Source of the DNA: Ignavibacteria bacterium
GTDB lineage: Bacteria; Bacteroidota; Ignavibacteria; Kapaibacteriales; UBA2268
DNA length: 64,000 nt
Assembly (NCBI GenBank): GCA_016844745.1
Contig: JAERMQ010000004.1
Location: 96,464-160,463 of the forward strand
Reading direction: 5' to 3'
The notes under the pieces: model-generated
Seen by the model: only the letters and a program-made list of their open reading frames with translations
Database searches by the model: none
Told to the model about the DNA's origin: nothing
Shown: piece by piece, positions 34,672 through 45,300 of the stretch
Position numbering within the stretch: the stretch's first letter is position 1
How the letters are laid out: every line of letters starts with the position of its first letter
Program-made: the position numbers and the translations under genes

Positions 34672-34706
34672 ATTTATACCGTATCCTTCATGTTTTCAAA
34701 TCCGTC

Positions 34707-35339
34707 CTAAAACAATATTCGGAGGAATTTTGTGATATAACCCGGTTCCTGTGTTTTGGTAATATTTCCGCTACCTTCGATAGTCAGCGTCAGGTCCAAT
34801 ATACTGTAAGAATAAACCGTATTATCGCTTCTAATATCCACTGGACGGACAATTCCGCTAATTGTAATAGTTTGTGTTTCCTCATTTACTTTTGATGAAC
34901 GTTTGCCTTCAATCTGAAGATTTCCGTTCGGCTGCACGCCTATTACGCGAGCGCTGAGACGGCTTCTTATGGATTCGGAGCGGGTAGTCTTGCCATCCGA
35001 TTTGAATGTATTTCCTGTCTTTATTCCCAAATCCCCCTGAAAACCGGAATAACCCGAGGTTGCATTCAATCCGCCGCTCAAGTCATTTGAACGGCTTTCC
35101 GTATTCGAAGCCCCATTATTAGCTTGCGTTTCTTCAACAATCAGAATCATCAAAGCATCATCTTGTTTAAATGCTTTCGGGTCGGAAAACAGAGAGCGAT
35201 TTACCTGCTGATTGAACTGGGCTTCCATGCCGCAAGTTGCAATAAGTATAATAAATGTAGCCACTAAAGAGAATTTAAACATTTTATTATTTTTTAAATT
35301 ATCAATCGAAATCTTCATTTTCCCAAACATCGTTTTCAT
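34707..35339 (-). CDS. flgH: Flagellar L-ring protein
   Basis: The product is 210 residues from the ATG at 35339; the signal-like segment starts at MFKFSLVATFIILIATCG (residue 20, ATG at 35282), so the real start may be there. Core FlgH features are seen: SLFSDPKAFKQDDALMILI, SRLSARVIGVQPNGNLQIEG and the repeated strand IVRPVDIRSDNTVYS. It forms the outer-membrane ring. A Cys at 38-39 lies near the cleavage site (IATC) but the lipobox is weak. Confidence 0.92.
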   Translation of the reverse strand: MKTMFGKMKISIDNLKNNKMFKFSLVATFIILIATCGMEAQFNQQVNRSLFSDPKAFKQDDALMILIVEETQANNGASNTESRSNDLSGGLNATSGYSGFQGDLGIKTGNTFKSDGKTTRSESIRSRLSARVIGVQPNGNLQIEGKRSSKVNEETQTITISGIVRPVDIRSDNTVYSYSILDLTLTIEGSGNITKTQEPGYITKFLRILF

Positions 35340-35357
35340 CTCGAAAAAAATTGAACA

Positions 35358-36074
35358 TTACTTAGATTCGACAAAAATAGAGCCATCCATGGCTATTTGT
35401 CCCTGAAGCAATCCTCCCTGATGCTTCACTCTAATGCTTTCCCCAATGCTGCCGTCTGTTAATGCAAACCCGGTTGTTCGGACTACAACAGCTCCGGATT
35501 GAACAACAATTGCTACCTTATCGCCCCGATGTACCAATTTACCTTTATCTAACATCGTCCTTGTAAAAACTCCTCCCTTAACGATGCTTCGATTAAGCGC
35601 CGAGCCGATAATCTGGTCAGTGGCTGGCAACTCATCCTCCCTGAATTGAGTTACTTCCACTTTTTTAAAATATATATCTTCGCTTCCTACTACTTTTCCC
35701 CGTTGAAATCCGTCGCGCGATACTGCAACCTGCCTGTATATTCTTACCCGCAACGGTATATCAATTTTACGAAGAAGCTGCCCGTCCTGGGTAAAAATCA
35801 ATGAAACATAACACAATCCGCGAAGCGAAGCTCCGTCAGCTTCGCAGTGTGCTTCAACGCCGCCTTCGGCGAAAACCTGGTCTTTTAATTTCTGCGCTAA
35901 GCTTACTTCGGCGTCCTTGCCGACAATTCTATATACATAACTTAAGCAGGATTGCTCGAGCTTTGCTCCGGTAAAGTTAGAGCCTGCTGCGAGTAATTTT
36001 GCTCCTGTTAAGAATAATACCGCCATCAGCGATGTTATTTTTATTATATCCGTTATTTGTGCATATTTTGTCAT
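35358..36074 (-). CDS. flgA: Flagellar P-ring assembly chaperone FlgA
   Basis: This 238-residue protein has an N-terminal signal peptide, then a SAF-like C-terminal part: GKVVGSEDIYFKKVEVTQF, IGSALNRSIVKGGVFTRTML and KGDKVAIVV-like HRGDKVAIVVQSGAVVV. It is a periplasmic chaperone for P-ring formation. It lies 19 bases after flgG and 18 before flgH. Confidence 0.9.
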   Translation of the reverse strand: MTKYAQITDIIKITSLMAVLFLTGAKLLAAGSNFTGAKLEQSCLSYVYRIVGKDAEVSLAQKLKDQVFAEGGVEAHCEADGASLRGLCYVSLIFTQDGQLLRKIDIPLRVRIYRQVAVSRDGFQRGKVVGSEDIYFKKVEVTQFREDELPATDQIIGSALNRSIVKGGVFTRTMLDKGKLVHRGDKVAIVVQSGAVVVRTTGFALTDGSIGESIRVKHQGGLLQGQIAMDGSIFVESK

Positions 36075-36093
36075 AATGCTTTAACCGTTAAAT

Positions 36094-36882
36094 TTATCTT
36101 TTCAATTGAACAGCTACGCCCAGAATTTCGTCGGCGGTGTGAACTGCCTTGGAATTCATTTCATAAGAGCGCTGGGCAGTAATCATATTTACCATTTCTT
36201 CGACAATATCGACGTTGGAATTTTCAAGCTGTGCCTGGATTAATTCGCCGGTATTATTCGTACCCGGCTGAGAAAAAATCGCCTGACCGGAAGCAGGTGT
36301 TTCCAGCACCATGTTATCGCCGACACTTCGTAAACCGCCCGGATTAACAAATCTTGCCAATTCGATTTGACCTATCGTAGTTTCTGCTAATGTGCCTGCT
36401 GTAACTGAACTCACAATACCATCGCGGGATATTTTAACATCGACGGCATCATTTGGAATATTTATACCCGGCTCTAAAATAAATCCCTGAGGCGTAACTA
36501 CCTGACCGTTACGGTCAACTTTGAAATTACCGCTTCGTGTGTAAGCAAATGTATTATCGGGCTTTCGAACGACAAAGAAACCGTCGCCGTTAATTGCCAT
36601 ATCCAAAGGATTATTCGTTTGAATCAGGTCGCCTTGCTTGTATTGCTTGGTTGTTGAAATTAATTCTGTTCCCGAACCAACCTGCACCTCATTAAGCGGC
36701 TCGACGCCTGACTTTTGTGTGCCGCCTGCCGGACGGAGTGTTTCGTATAACAAGTCCTGGAATTCAGGGCGCACTTTTTTAAATCCGGTTGTATTTACGT
36801 TTGCAAGATTATTGGCTATAATTTCAACATATCTTTGCTGAGCCGATAATCCCGTCGATGCTGTTCGTAATGTCTTGTCCAT
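36094..36882 (-). CDS. flgG: Flagellar distal rod protein
   Basis: This 262-residue protein is of standard FlgG length. The axial N-terminus LRTASTGLSAQQRYVEIIAN is followed by LANVNTTGFKKVRPEFQDLL, GDGFFVVRKPDN and the C-terminal SNVDIVEEMVNMITAQRSYE. It builds the distal rod. It follows flgF in the same orientation with 33 bases between. Confidence 0.95.
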   Translation of the reverse strand: MDKTLRTASTGLSAQQRYVEIIANNLANVNTTGFKKVRPEFQDLLYETLRPAGGTQKSGVEPLNEVQVGSGTELISTTKQYKQGDLIQTNNPLDMAINGDGFFVVRKPDNTFAYTRSGNFKVDRNGQVVTPQGFILEPGINIPNDAVDVKISRDGIVSSVTAGTLAETTIGQIELARFVNPGGLRSVGDNMVLETPASGQAIFSQPGTNNTGELIQAQLENSNVDIVEEMVNMITAQRSYEMNSKAVHTADEILGVAVQLKR

Positions 36883-36915
36883 TTTATTTAAATTATATAA
36901 TTAGTATTCAAATTT

Positions 36916-37695
36916 TTAATAATATCGACCAAGCTTAATGCTGCTATCCAAAGTCGAATCATTTGTATGTATAACTTTGCTGCCTGCTTCGAATACACGC
37001 TGAAGCTCAATCATCGAAACCATTTCGCGAATAATATCTACATTGGAACCTTCGAGCCAACCTTGTTTCATTCTGATTTCCTCAGCAGGCATGTAGCTAA
37101 CATCAGTCCCTTCCGTGGGTATGAAATTCTGGTTGGAAATTCTATCCAAACTCTTCATGTCTTCGATATTAGCTACGAGAACCGTACCGATATGAGTATT
37201 ATCAAGGAATACTTCACCGTTTTCGGCAATTTTAATTGATTGGGATTTCGAATCTTTCGTAATTTCCGGGTCTTTGAATAAATCCTTCTGAATACTCAAA
37301 GGTCCTTCATCAGTCATCAGCATTTTGCCATCCATGGCTGTTACTGTGCCGTCCGTTGACAGTCTGAAATGCCCGGAGCGAGTGTAATATTCGCTTCCTT
37401 GTTCGTCCTGAAGGACAAAAAATCCTTTTCCATCGATTGCCAAATCCAGGGGATTATCGGTTTGCTGGAAAGCTCCATTTTCGAAATCTATATAAGACCC
37501 TATAGGTGGGTCATCCGATTCCACATCTCCTTTAACATTGTAAAAATTCGCACGAGCGTCGATTAAATTACGCTCGAATACCGACTCGCGCTTGAATCCC
37601 GCAGTATTGGCATTAGCCATATTATTGGCAATAACTTCCAATCTTGTCTGCTGCGGGAGCATCCCGAGCGCCGCGGTAAAGAATTCTTTAAGCAC
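36916..37695 (-). CDS. flgF: Flagellar proximal rod protein FlgF-like
   Basis: This 259-residue rod-family protein begins LKEFFTAALGMLPQQTRLEV, followed by IANNMANANTAGFKRE, AIDGKGFFVLQD and SNVDIIREMVSMIELQRVFE. It sits before flgG, as flgF usually does. It starts at GTG 37695: AGGAG lies 6 bases upstream and the first 8 bases overlap the end of the FlhB-like gene (GTGCTTAA), indicating translational coupling. Confidence 0.85.
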   Translation of the reverse strand: MLKEFFTAALGMLPQQTRLEVIANNMANANTAGFKRESVFERNLIDARANFYNVKGDVESDDPPIGSYIDFENGAFQQTDNPLDLAIDGKGFFVLQDEQGSEYYTRSGHFRLSTDGTVTAMDGKMLMTDEGPLSIQKDLFKDPEITKDSKSQSIKIAENGEVFLDNTHIGTVLVANIEDMKSLDRISNQNFIPTEGTDVSYMPAEEIRMKQGWLEGSNVDIIREMVSMIELQRVFEAGSKVIHTNDSTLDSSIKLGRYY

Positions 37696-37996
37696 CTTCT
37701 TCTCCTAAATCATCCAAATCGTAATTTTTTCCTGCGAGCGTATCTATATCGAAGGTATAAGCAAGCATTTCTGCTGCTATCGCAAACAGTTCTTCGGGAA
37801 GCTGTTCGAGCAAATCCACTTTCCTGAGCTCTTTAACCAATTTTTTATTCTTGTGAATTGGCGCTTCACTTTCCAATGTCGATTTTATTACTTCCTCCGC
37901 CAATTCTGACGTGGCGCTCGAAACAACCGTTGAGCTTATTTCATCGCCATCCTTATACTTTAGGGCTATTGCTCTTCTTATTGATTCTGTTTTCAT
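37688..37996 (-). CDS. Stand-alone FlhB C-terminal-domain homologue (FhlB-like)
   Basis: At 102 residues from the ATG at 37996 (GGTGG 8 bases upstream), the protein matches the cytoplasmic domain of FlhB/YscU: RRAIALKYKDGDE at the start, EAPIHKNKKLVKELRKVDLL in the middle and LPEELFAIAAEMLAYTFDID at the end. It lacks the membrane part and the NPTH self-cleavage site. Such paralogues can substitute for the FlhB C-terminal fragment in export switching. It is the first gene of the flgF-flgG-flgA-flgH-flgI-flgJ unit and overlaps flgF by 8 bases. Confidence 0.8.
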   Translation of the reverse strand: MKTESIRRAIALKYKDGDEISSTVVSSATSELAEEVIKSTLESEAPIHKNKKLVKELRKVDLLEQLPEELFAIAAEMLAYTFDIDTLAGKNYDLDDLGEEGA

Positions 37997-38454
37997 TTTT
38001 TTTGCCACCAAATTTTACAATTATTTCCTTTACTTTTTACAATCCTTGTGCCACGAGTTTGTGAATACTGAAAAATCACTAAATTGCCTTTGCAATCTCC
38101 ACAGTATCTACCTGATATTGAAAGATATTAACAATGAGAAAGAAAAAAATCTTGCTCCTGTTTAAAATGAAAAAGTTCATAAAAAATAAGTAATAATTGT
38201 ACAGTATTAACCAACCCTGTTTATTTTTCGCCAAATATGCCGATAAAGAAAATAAATAAATGGGAGTTCAAAAATTTATCTAATTAAGGATTGAAAATTA
38301 TATAGTTTATGGAGTATATTTTAAAAGATTTAAAATATTATGTAAAAAAATTGATGAAAATTGGGTAATTTTACTTAGTTAAAAACAATATTTTTGTAGT
38401 TAGTTTTAATTCATAAAAATATTAATATAAAAGAATTAAAAAAATAAGTATATT
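37997..38454. other. 458-base AT-rich divergent intergenic region
   Basis: It lies between the flagellar operon (minus) and the 517-residue gene (plus). Apart from a TATTTTTG box at 38389-38396 no gene or strong hairpin is seen. No sigma-54 or sigma-28 site was recognised for the flagellar genes. Confidence 0.6.
38389..38396 (+). promoter_or_regulatory. Candidate -7 box of the 517-residue gene
   Basis: TATTTTTG fits TAnnTTTG and lies 58 bases before the start codon. The -33 partner is not clear. Confidence 0.35.
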
Positions 38455-40008
38455 ATGATTGAAGTCAGGGCTATAGTAAATTATTTCTTTTATCCGGAGC
38501 CGCCTCCGTCCGATTATTCCGTAAAAGCATACAGGCATAGATTTCCTTATTTTCAGGATTACCTTACCTATTATCAAACTCCGGAATTTGCCAATTCGGT
38601 TGTCGATGGGATCTATGCATTGGCTCATTTCAATCAAATAAGGGAGACTCATGGCGAAAACTTCTCGGAGTCTATTGAAATTATATTGGCAGAGTATATC
38701 AGGGGATTCTTAAGAAGATATAAATTCCCATTGACTCCGGTTATCGAATTCGAATCGGATAAAAAACATAAAAGCAATAGCATTACATTTACTATTAACG
38801 GAGACAAACTTAATGTTGAATGTTTGTGTATGCCGATACAAACCAAAACCGAATCAAGCAATATTTTTGCAGATATAGTTCTTTCCAAAGCCAGAAAGAT
38901 ATATCAACAATTATTTATCACTAAGGAAGCATCCCTAAGCAAGACCTATTGCCCGGAAGAAAAGGATGGCGAAGCTCATAAAAACATAGTAATAAGCCTT
39001 GTCAAAAATTATGAAGAGCAGATTATCGCATTTTATTTCCTTGAACATTCACCCTTTACAAAAGAAAATGCAGAATTCCTGAAAAATAATTTGGAAGTTT
39101 TCCGGAAAAGCAAGTTCTCAAATTATTTAAAAAAAGAATGTTCGGGCAAGGATTCGGTGCTTATGTATTTCTCGAAATTATATGAGGATAAATTCAAATT
39201 CTATCAATCAGCTATCTATTCTTTTACCGATTTTCCACAGGCAATGCCCGGAAGTGAGCGCTCTAGCATGATGGTTGAATATCTGGAACTTTTACCTTCC
39301 GAAGATAAATTAGTAAAGATGCTTCACAGGAAAATTCCCGAAGACAGGAACCATCAGTTGAGAGGATTTGCCTTAAGTAAGCTTGCAGCAGCTACTAATA
39401 ATAATAAGTTCCTGTTACAGGCTTTAAATACCCACTGGAATGCCCTGAAAATCAAAAATTCGGCTTATTGTGTTAAAGGATTATACGAAGCCGTACTTGA
39501 TTACTCCGAAAGTTTGAATAAAATCGAACTTAGAATAATTTCCCAGTTTATTCAGGCAATATTTTATACATTACCTATGTACTGGATGTTATATGAATCC
39601 CAGCTTCCCAAATATAAGAAATTAAAATCCGGCTATATAAAAAAGCAAAGCGAAACGGCAGGCACATTAGGAATAGATGTAAAAAAAATACCTTCACTCT
39701 TTACTAATCCGGATTTTGCTATTGACTACGGGAAAAAATTAAAGGAAAAAGGCGCAAGCGGCATAATTATTGAACTCGTTGTCGGTATGTTGTTATGGCA
39801 GCAATGCATTAAGTTGGTATTAACTGGTGGTTTAAAGGACTTACTCGAATTTGAAGCAGATATATACTTTGTTTTGAAACTTGAAGAAGAATACTTTAAA
39901 GATAAAAGTAAAAATGAAGAATGGACAGAATTGGTAGAAAATGCATCCCTTGATAAGGAAAAAATGAAGGTTCTCGAAGATTTGCTGCGCAGCAATAAAC
40001 TTATTTGA
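38455..40008 (+). CDS. Hypothetical protein, 517 residues, no recognised family
   Basis: No signal peptide is seen. The N-terminus (IVNYFFYPEPPPSDYSVKAY) is unusually Pro- and Tyr-rich. The rest is mixed helix and strand, rich in Lys, Glu, Leu and aromatic residues, with a Leu-rich stretch around residue 275-350 that could be a helical-repeat region. A hydrophobic patch near 438-465 (SGIIIELVVGMLLWQQC) could be a membrane or buried helix. It is flanked by the flagellar operon and by the ruvB group, with its own promoter region, and does not share an operon. No function is proposed; it could be a lineage-specific cytoplasmic protein. Confidence 0.7.
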   Translation: MIEVRAIVNYFFYPEPPPSDYSVKAYRHRFPYFQDYLTYYQTPEFANSVVDGIYALAHFNQIRETHGENFSESIEIILAEYIRGFLRRYKFPLTPVIEFESDKKHKSNSITFTINGDKLNVECLCMPIQTKTESSNIFADIVLSKARKIYQQLFITKEASLSKTYCPEEKDGEAHKNIVISLVKNYEEQIIAFYFLEHSPFTKENAEFLKNNLEVFRKSKFSNYLKKECSGKDSVLMYFSKLYEDKFKFYQSAIYSFTDFPQAMPGSERSSMMVEYLELLPSEDKLVKMLHRKIPEDRNHQLRGFALSKLAAATNNNKFLLQALNTHWNALKIKNSAYCVKGLYEAVLDYSESLNKIELRIISQFIQAIFYTLPMYWMLYESQLPKYKKLKSGYIKKQSETAGTLGIDVKKIPSLFTNPDFAIDYGKKLKEKGASGIIIELVVGMLLWQQCIKLVLTGGLKDLLEFEADIYFVLKLEEEYFKDKSKNEEWTELVENASLDKEKMKVLEDLLRSNKLI

Positions 40009-40326
40009 TTAATAATGCAGAGCCAGCCAAACGGTTGCTTCGTCTTTAGAAGTTGATTCCACACGATGTTTCCGATGTGCAGGAATAAGAATATAATCTC
40101 CCGGTTTTAAAACTTTAGCATATTCTTCATCTTCGAAACGCATTACAGCCGCTCCTTTAAGAAGAATCACCCATTCGTTTTCTCCCTGGTCGTACCAGGT
40201 TCCTTCGGGTGTCGCTTGTCCGGTAGAAATTATTTTCTTTAACCGGAAATCAGGCATTTGAATTAAAGTTTCAAATATTTCTTCGCTAAATTTTAATTTC
40301 GGGTCGGGGAATATATTATTAATCAT
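40009..40326 (-). CDS. Small cupin-domain protein
   Basis: This 105-residue single cupin has two motifs: GTWYDQGENEWVILLKGAAVM (residue 42 on) and LKPGDYILIPAHRKHRVEST (residue 72 on). The final His pair of the second motif is present, and the first motif keeps the Glu but only partly matches the usual His pair. Such proteins often bind a metal and are small-molecule sensors or isomerases. It is third in a minus-strand run ruvB-(169 aa)-cupin, 12 bases after the preceding gene. Its stop is adjacent to the stop of the 517-residue gene. Confidence 0.8.
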   Translation of the reverse strand: MINNIFPDPKLKFSEEIFETLIQMPDFRLKKIISTGQATPEGTWYDQGENEWVILLKGAAVMRFEDEEYAKVLKPGDYILIPAHRKHRVESTSKDEATVWLALHY

Positions 40327-40338
40327 ATATTTTGCTAA

Positions 40339-40848
40339 TCAGAAAATTAAAAATGGTGTGATTTTCAATTCGGTAACAATATTGGAAGTTTTCCAAAAGT
40401 GGATTATAGCCAATATTATGTCATCATTATTTTTGATAGATTTAAGAGGGAAATCGTAACAGGAGAACGGAACAGCAAAATCTAAAGATACCGAACCGTC
40501 TAAGCCTGCATAAATTCTCGGTTCATTTGATTTAAATGTAATGCCTGCATATTTAGAAATATTTTCAGGAAAGTCCGACCTGGCATAAGGATTAGTATAT
40601 TTATCACCTAATTTAAACTTTAGTAACTCACTTGAACTGCCATTAATCATAAGTGACAATTTCATTTCAAGTTTCTTTTTGTTTTTTTGATATATCTCCA
40701 TACGAAATTTATTAAAGGGTGGTTTCTCGGAAAATAAATCAATTGATAAATTCATTGGGAAAGTTTGAAGTACTTCTTTATAATAATGATAAATGAAATC
40801 ACCTTCGAAAACTTTTTTTTCAATTGCAATTAACTTTTCATTTAGCAT
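40339..40848 (-). CDS. Hypothetical protein, 169 residues
   Basis: The start is ATG 40848, with GAGG about 10 bases upstream; a TTG one codon earlier is less likely. No family is recognised. It has alternating strands and charged loops with several Tyr and Phe residues (GDFIYHYYKEVLQTFPMNLS; DGSVSLDFAVPFSCYDFPLK). No signal peptide is present. It lies between ruvB (64 bases upstream) and the cupin gene (12 bases downstream), suggesting cotranscription with the cupin. Confidence 0.65.
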   Translation of the reverse strand: MLNEKLIAIEKKVFEGDFIYHYYKEVLQTFPMNLSIDLFSEKPPFNKFRMEIYQKNKKKLEMKLSLMINGSSSELLKFKLGDKYTNPYARSDFPENISKYAGITFKSNEPRIYAGLDGSVSLDFAVPFSCYDFPLKSIKNNDDIILAIIHFWKTSNIVTELKITPFLIF

Positions 40849-40912
40849 CAAAGAAACCTCAAATTATCATCCATTATATTAGTTTTTCCACAGCTTTTTA
40901 GTATAAATTTAT

Positions 40913-41956
40913 TTAAAATAATTCATGGGATTCCCCTGTTGAATTTCTGAAATTAAATCCGAAATGTTTATATGCAAGTTCGGTAGCCATTCGCCCCCGT
41001 GGTGTCCGTTTAAGGAATCCCTGCTGAATCAAAAAAGGTTCATAGACTTCTTCGATAGTTCCGGACTCTTCGCCTACACTGACAGCAATTGTTCCAATAC
41101 CAACCGGACCACCTGAGAATTTTTCAATTATCGAGAGCATAATTCTTTTATCCATATCATCCAATCCATAATCATCTACTTCGAGTGCCTCCAACGCTAT
41201 TCTTGCAATATCTTTTGTCACTTTTCCATCACCGCGAACCTGTGCAAAATCCCTTGTCCTTCTTAGCAGACGATTGGCTATTCTTGGAGTGCCGCGTGCT
41301 CTTCGAGCCAGCTCGGAGGCGCCTTCGTCTTCGATTGGGGTTTGGAGCAAACGGGCTGAGCGGATGATAACTTTAAATAAATCTTCGGGTGAATAATAAT
41401 CCAGACGGCTTGCAATACCGAACCGGGAGCGAAGCGGCGCTGTTAATAATCCTGCCCTTGTCGTAGCGCCGATTAAAGTGAATTTCGGGAGTGAAAGCTG
41501 AACCGAACGGGCTGCCGGTCCCGAATCAATCATAATATCCAACCGGAATTCCTCCATTGCGGAATATAAATATTCTTCAATAACGGGTGATAAGCGGTGG
41601 ATTTCATCGATAAATAATACTTCACCGGATTCCAGATTTGTTAATATACCGGCTAAATCTCCCGGTTTTTCGAGAACAGGTCCGGATGTTATCTTGATAT
41701 TTGTCTGCATTTCCCGTGCAATTATATAGCTCAGAGTAGTTTTACCCAACCCGGGAGGACCTGTTAGGAGAATATGGTCAAGCGCTTCGCCACGATTCCG
41801 GGCAGCAGCAATAAAAACTTTGAGATTATCCGTAATTTTGGATTGTCCTGTGAATTCATCAAAAGTCGGTGGGCGCAAAGCCAATTCATAATCGTCATCA
41901 ATCCCTTTGATTGGATTTACTACATCCGAATGTCTCAAGTTTTTCGTTTCCGGCAT
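40913..41956 (-). CDS. ruvB: Holliday junction branch migration ATPase RuvB
   Basis: This 347-residue AAA+ motor drives Holliday junction branch migration with RuvA. The Walker A motif GPPGLGKT is near 64-71, Walker B is LFIDEIHR, sensor 1 is in [10 protein letters not shown] and the arginine-finger region is SRFGI. The C-terminal winged-helix domain has [16 protein letters not shown]. It has the standard length. ruvA and ruvC are not in the window. A TAAATTTG box on the minus strand (42073-42066), 110 bases upstream, is a possible promoter. Confidence 0.96.
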   Translation of the reverse strand: MPETKNLRHSDVVNPIKGIDDDYELALRPPTFDEFTGQSKITDNLKVFIAAARNRGEALDHILLTGPPGLGKTTLSYIIAREMQTNIKITSGPVLEKPGDLAGILTNLESGEVLFIDEIHRLSPVIEEYLYSAMEEFRLDIMIDSGPAARSVQLSLPKFTLIGATTRAGLLTAPLRSRFGIASRLDYYSPEDLFKVIIRSARLLQTPIEDEGASELARRARGTPRIANRLLRRTRDFAQVRGDGKVTKDIARIALEALEVDDYGLDDMDKRIMLSIIEKFSGGPVGIGTIAVSVGEESGTIEEVYEPFLIQQGFLKRTPRGRMATELAYKHFGFNFRNSTGESHELF

Positions 41957-42362
41957 ATTATTTGTTATTTTTTTTAATTATTTTTTTAATCGGTAAAATT
42001 ATTATTTAACAAAAATAAAAAGAAAATCTGCCATAAAAAATTAAATAAAATTAGTATTAATGTAACAAATTTAATTTTCTGATGTTATTGTTGTTGGAAC
42101 TGTCAGGGGTGTTTATAAACAAAATTAACAGGTAAATGGAAAGAAAATCCGTTGAGGGAAAAAATTTGGACATTGTTAATTAAAAATTTTGTAGTAATTT
42201 ATAACTTGAGTAATAATTAAATTTATTTTATATGTTATAATATTTATTTTTTATATTATAATGATTTTGTAGATTTGCTGTTTGTATATTTTGGAAAGAT
42301 TTAAAAAAAGCAATTAATTAAAATTTATTAATATGTTTAACAATTTGAGGAATTAAATACCG
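41957..42362. other. 406-base AT-rich divergent promoter region
   Basis: It separates ruvB (minus) from the first giant T9SS gene (plus). It holds one TAnnTTTG-like box on each strand, at 42066-42073 (minus) and 42271-42278 (plus). No gene is seen. Confidence 0.6.
42271..42278 (+). promoter_or_regulatory. Candidate -7 box of the first giant T9SS gene
   Basis: TAGATTTG matches TAnnTTTG and lies about 85 bases before the ATG at 42363. A T-rich stretch about 20 bases earlier could be the -33 region. Confidence 0.35.
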
Positions 42363-45300
42363 ATGAAAAAATTTAAACTGATTATGATAGGATTATTTAT
42401 AAGCTGCTTTATGGCAACCTATCAGCAAGCACCAGCGCAGCTTCTGCAGGATATGACATTTATGTCGTATACCGGTACTTATGTGCCGATAACAGGGAAT
42501 TACTGGTCTTATCCATACACTGTCGATGACGCTGTTTGGAGTATGAGCCTTCCGTTTAGTTTTAAGTATAATAACTCATTAACGAGTGTTGTATATTTTA
42601 GCTCTAACGGATATATCCTGTTCCCACCGTATGGAAATTATTCTTATTACTGGTCTTATTATGTCAATGAGCTATACGCATGTATGAACGCAATGCGTAG
42701 AGACCTATATGTATATGGCGGAATTTATGTGAACGTTGATGGCGCTGCTCCAAACAGGGTTTGGACAATTCAATGGAATACCGTTGACTTCTATTACGGA
42801 TATAGCGCCAATATGAATTTCCAGATAAAACTGAATGAAGGCTCCAATATACCACAAATGGTATATGGCAGTATGAGCCGGGGTTCTTATAATTTTTCAC
42901 CTGGTTCTTATTGGACTTATGCTCATTGCGGATGGTCGAATTCAACATATTACGGGGCATACATCCAGGCAATTCCGGGCAATCCTTTTACATTTTATAA
43001 AGGCTCAGGGCAAAGCAGCCAGGCATGGGGTTCAGTTAACTCAAATGCAGGATTCGCTAATTTTTATTCAGGCTTGACGCTTCAGTTAACTGCATATCCA
43101 AGTTATTCCGGTACATATCCGAGAGCAGGTTCAATTCTTATGCGCGGCGGTGTTTATACCGGAGCGCAGCATCCGGCAGTTTTCTGCGACAGAATTGTCG
43201 GACAGGCAAGCGCTTATTTCACCTATTCAATTTCCGGACCGATGCCGGCATCATCTCCTGATTATAAGGAAATATACAGGGCAACGGCAATTGGCAATCC
43301 AACCGACCCATTGCACGGACCATGGCGTCAACCATTAAACTATTCATTACCATACAATTCCAGGCCGGATTCGGTGCATATTACTTATGCTACAGGACTG
43401 GCAGCTTGGTATAGCGGCGACGCAGACCCGACAAAACGAGCTGCTCTGGATTTATCAACAAATCAAAATTCAATACCCGGTGGTGAATACGTTCTTCAAT
43501 CTACTATGATTCTTCCCGGTGCAAGTAATTACACACAAGCATTGGTTGACCAATCTTTTAATATAGCTTTGATGGACGACTTCAGCTCTGCTCAAATAGT
43601 GTCTCCAAGGAGCAAAGATGCTACCCGTTATCCTCAAACCCAAAGCCAGATTGCAGTACAATTAAAGACAATGAATGTTGGTTATAACGATGTTACTTCA
43701 TTCGATGCAACTGCGAAAATCTGGTATTCGGATGGTACTCCTGTTTATTCTAATACTGTCAGAAAAGATTTATCGGCAACACCATTGAAAACCGGCGATG
43801 CTTATCAGGTTGACTTTCCCAATTTCAGACCTAATATGGGTGTTGGTGATTATAAAGTAAAAATGTATGTCAACCTGCTTAATGCTACTGATAATGAACG
43901 CAGAAACGACACTATACCTAAAAGCTCAGTTGGCGATTACTTTATGAGAGTTGCGTATGAATTCGAAGCGTCGGCTGACCAAATCGTTAAACCAACCGGT
44001 AGTCTGAATTATGTGGGACGTCCATTGAGACCTGTCGTAAAATTCAGCAATAACGGTGTCGGCGATATGCCAAATCCTGCTTCTGCAAATATGGTTATCA
44101 AATTAAACGGCGATACCGTATATACATCTTTGGTAACAATTCCAGATATACCTTCTGGTAATCAGAACTGGGTTTTAACTAATTTTGCTGACTTTATTCC
44201 ATCCGTAGCAGGACATTATGAGATATGTGCAACCTTTGAATCTCCTGATGACCCCGTTACCGGTAACAATACAATATGTGGTACTTTCGATGTTATCGAT
44301 GCTCTTAGCGGCATTTATTCTATTGGAACATTAAACCAGGGCAATGTCAGAAACTTTGATTCAATTAGCGCTGCAATCGATGCGCTATATCTTCAGGGAA
44401 TGACAGGTTCTGTTACATTTGAATTTACGGATGCACTTTACAATGTTGGAAATGAATCAATCCCCCTGTTTCCCGCTCTGGACCTTTCATCAAAAATAGT
44501 AGGATTGGGTTCTAAATATACCCTGACATTCAAACCGGCATCCAATAGAGCTACTATTCGTGGCGGCGTAACTATTAATCTAAGGTCGGGAAATGGTATC
44601 GGTGTGCAGTTCGGGCAAAATGATAATCCTTCCAACCCTAACGCTCCGGTATCAATTGTTAGTGATAATTCAAAGAAATTTTATGCCAACAGTCCCGGGT
44701 ATATAAAATTCGACGGTGGTAATTTTAAAGTATTTAAATTTAATTTATCAACCAGTAGTAATTTCCGTGCAACTTTTTATTTAAGGCAAGGTTCATCCAA
44801 TATTACAATTAAAAACTGCCTTATCGAAGATGGTAACAACCAGAATCCGTCATATTATTTTGACCTTCCGAATATTAAATTCGATGCTTCCCTGACTAAG
44901 TTTACCTATGAACCGGATGTCCGAATCAGCGGAGCAACATACAGCGCCGGTATTGTATTGAGAGCCACTATACCTGCGGACGGTAAAACAGGAACAAATG
45001 CCAAGAGATTGGATACTATTCCATGCAATACTAATATAATACAGGGCAATGAAATCACAGCATTCGGATACGGTATTGTATCGCTCGGTATTGGTCCTTT
45101 ATATTATAGTAACTCAAGCATTCCATTCGACGGTTATAAGAGATTTTACAATTACAATAATAAAATCATAAACAATACAATCACATCAGTTTCACGTGCC
45201 GGTATATTTGTTGGATTCGAAGAAGCCACTTCGATTTCCGGCAACAGGATTTATAGCGTCTCAAGCTTAGGCGGCAATTCGGATGCAGCCGGTATTATAG

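Noticed and set aside
34707..35339. FlgH as a confirmed lipoprotein
   Set aside because: A Cys is near the end of the hydrophobic segment but the preceding residues do not form a good lipobox, so this is left open.
38012..38454. Sigma-54 or FliA promoter for the flagellar operon
   Set aside because: No GG-N10-GC or FliA-type consensus was found upstream of the FlhB-like gene.
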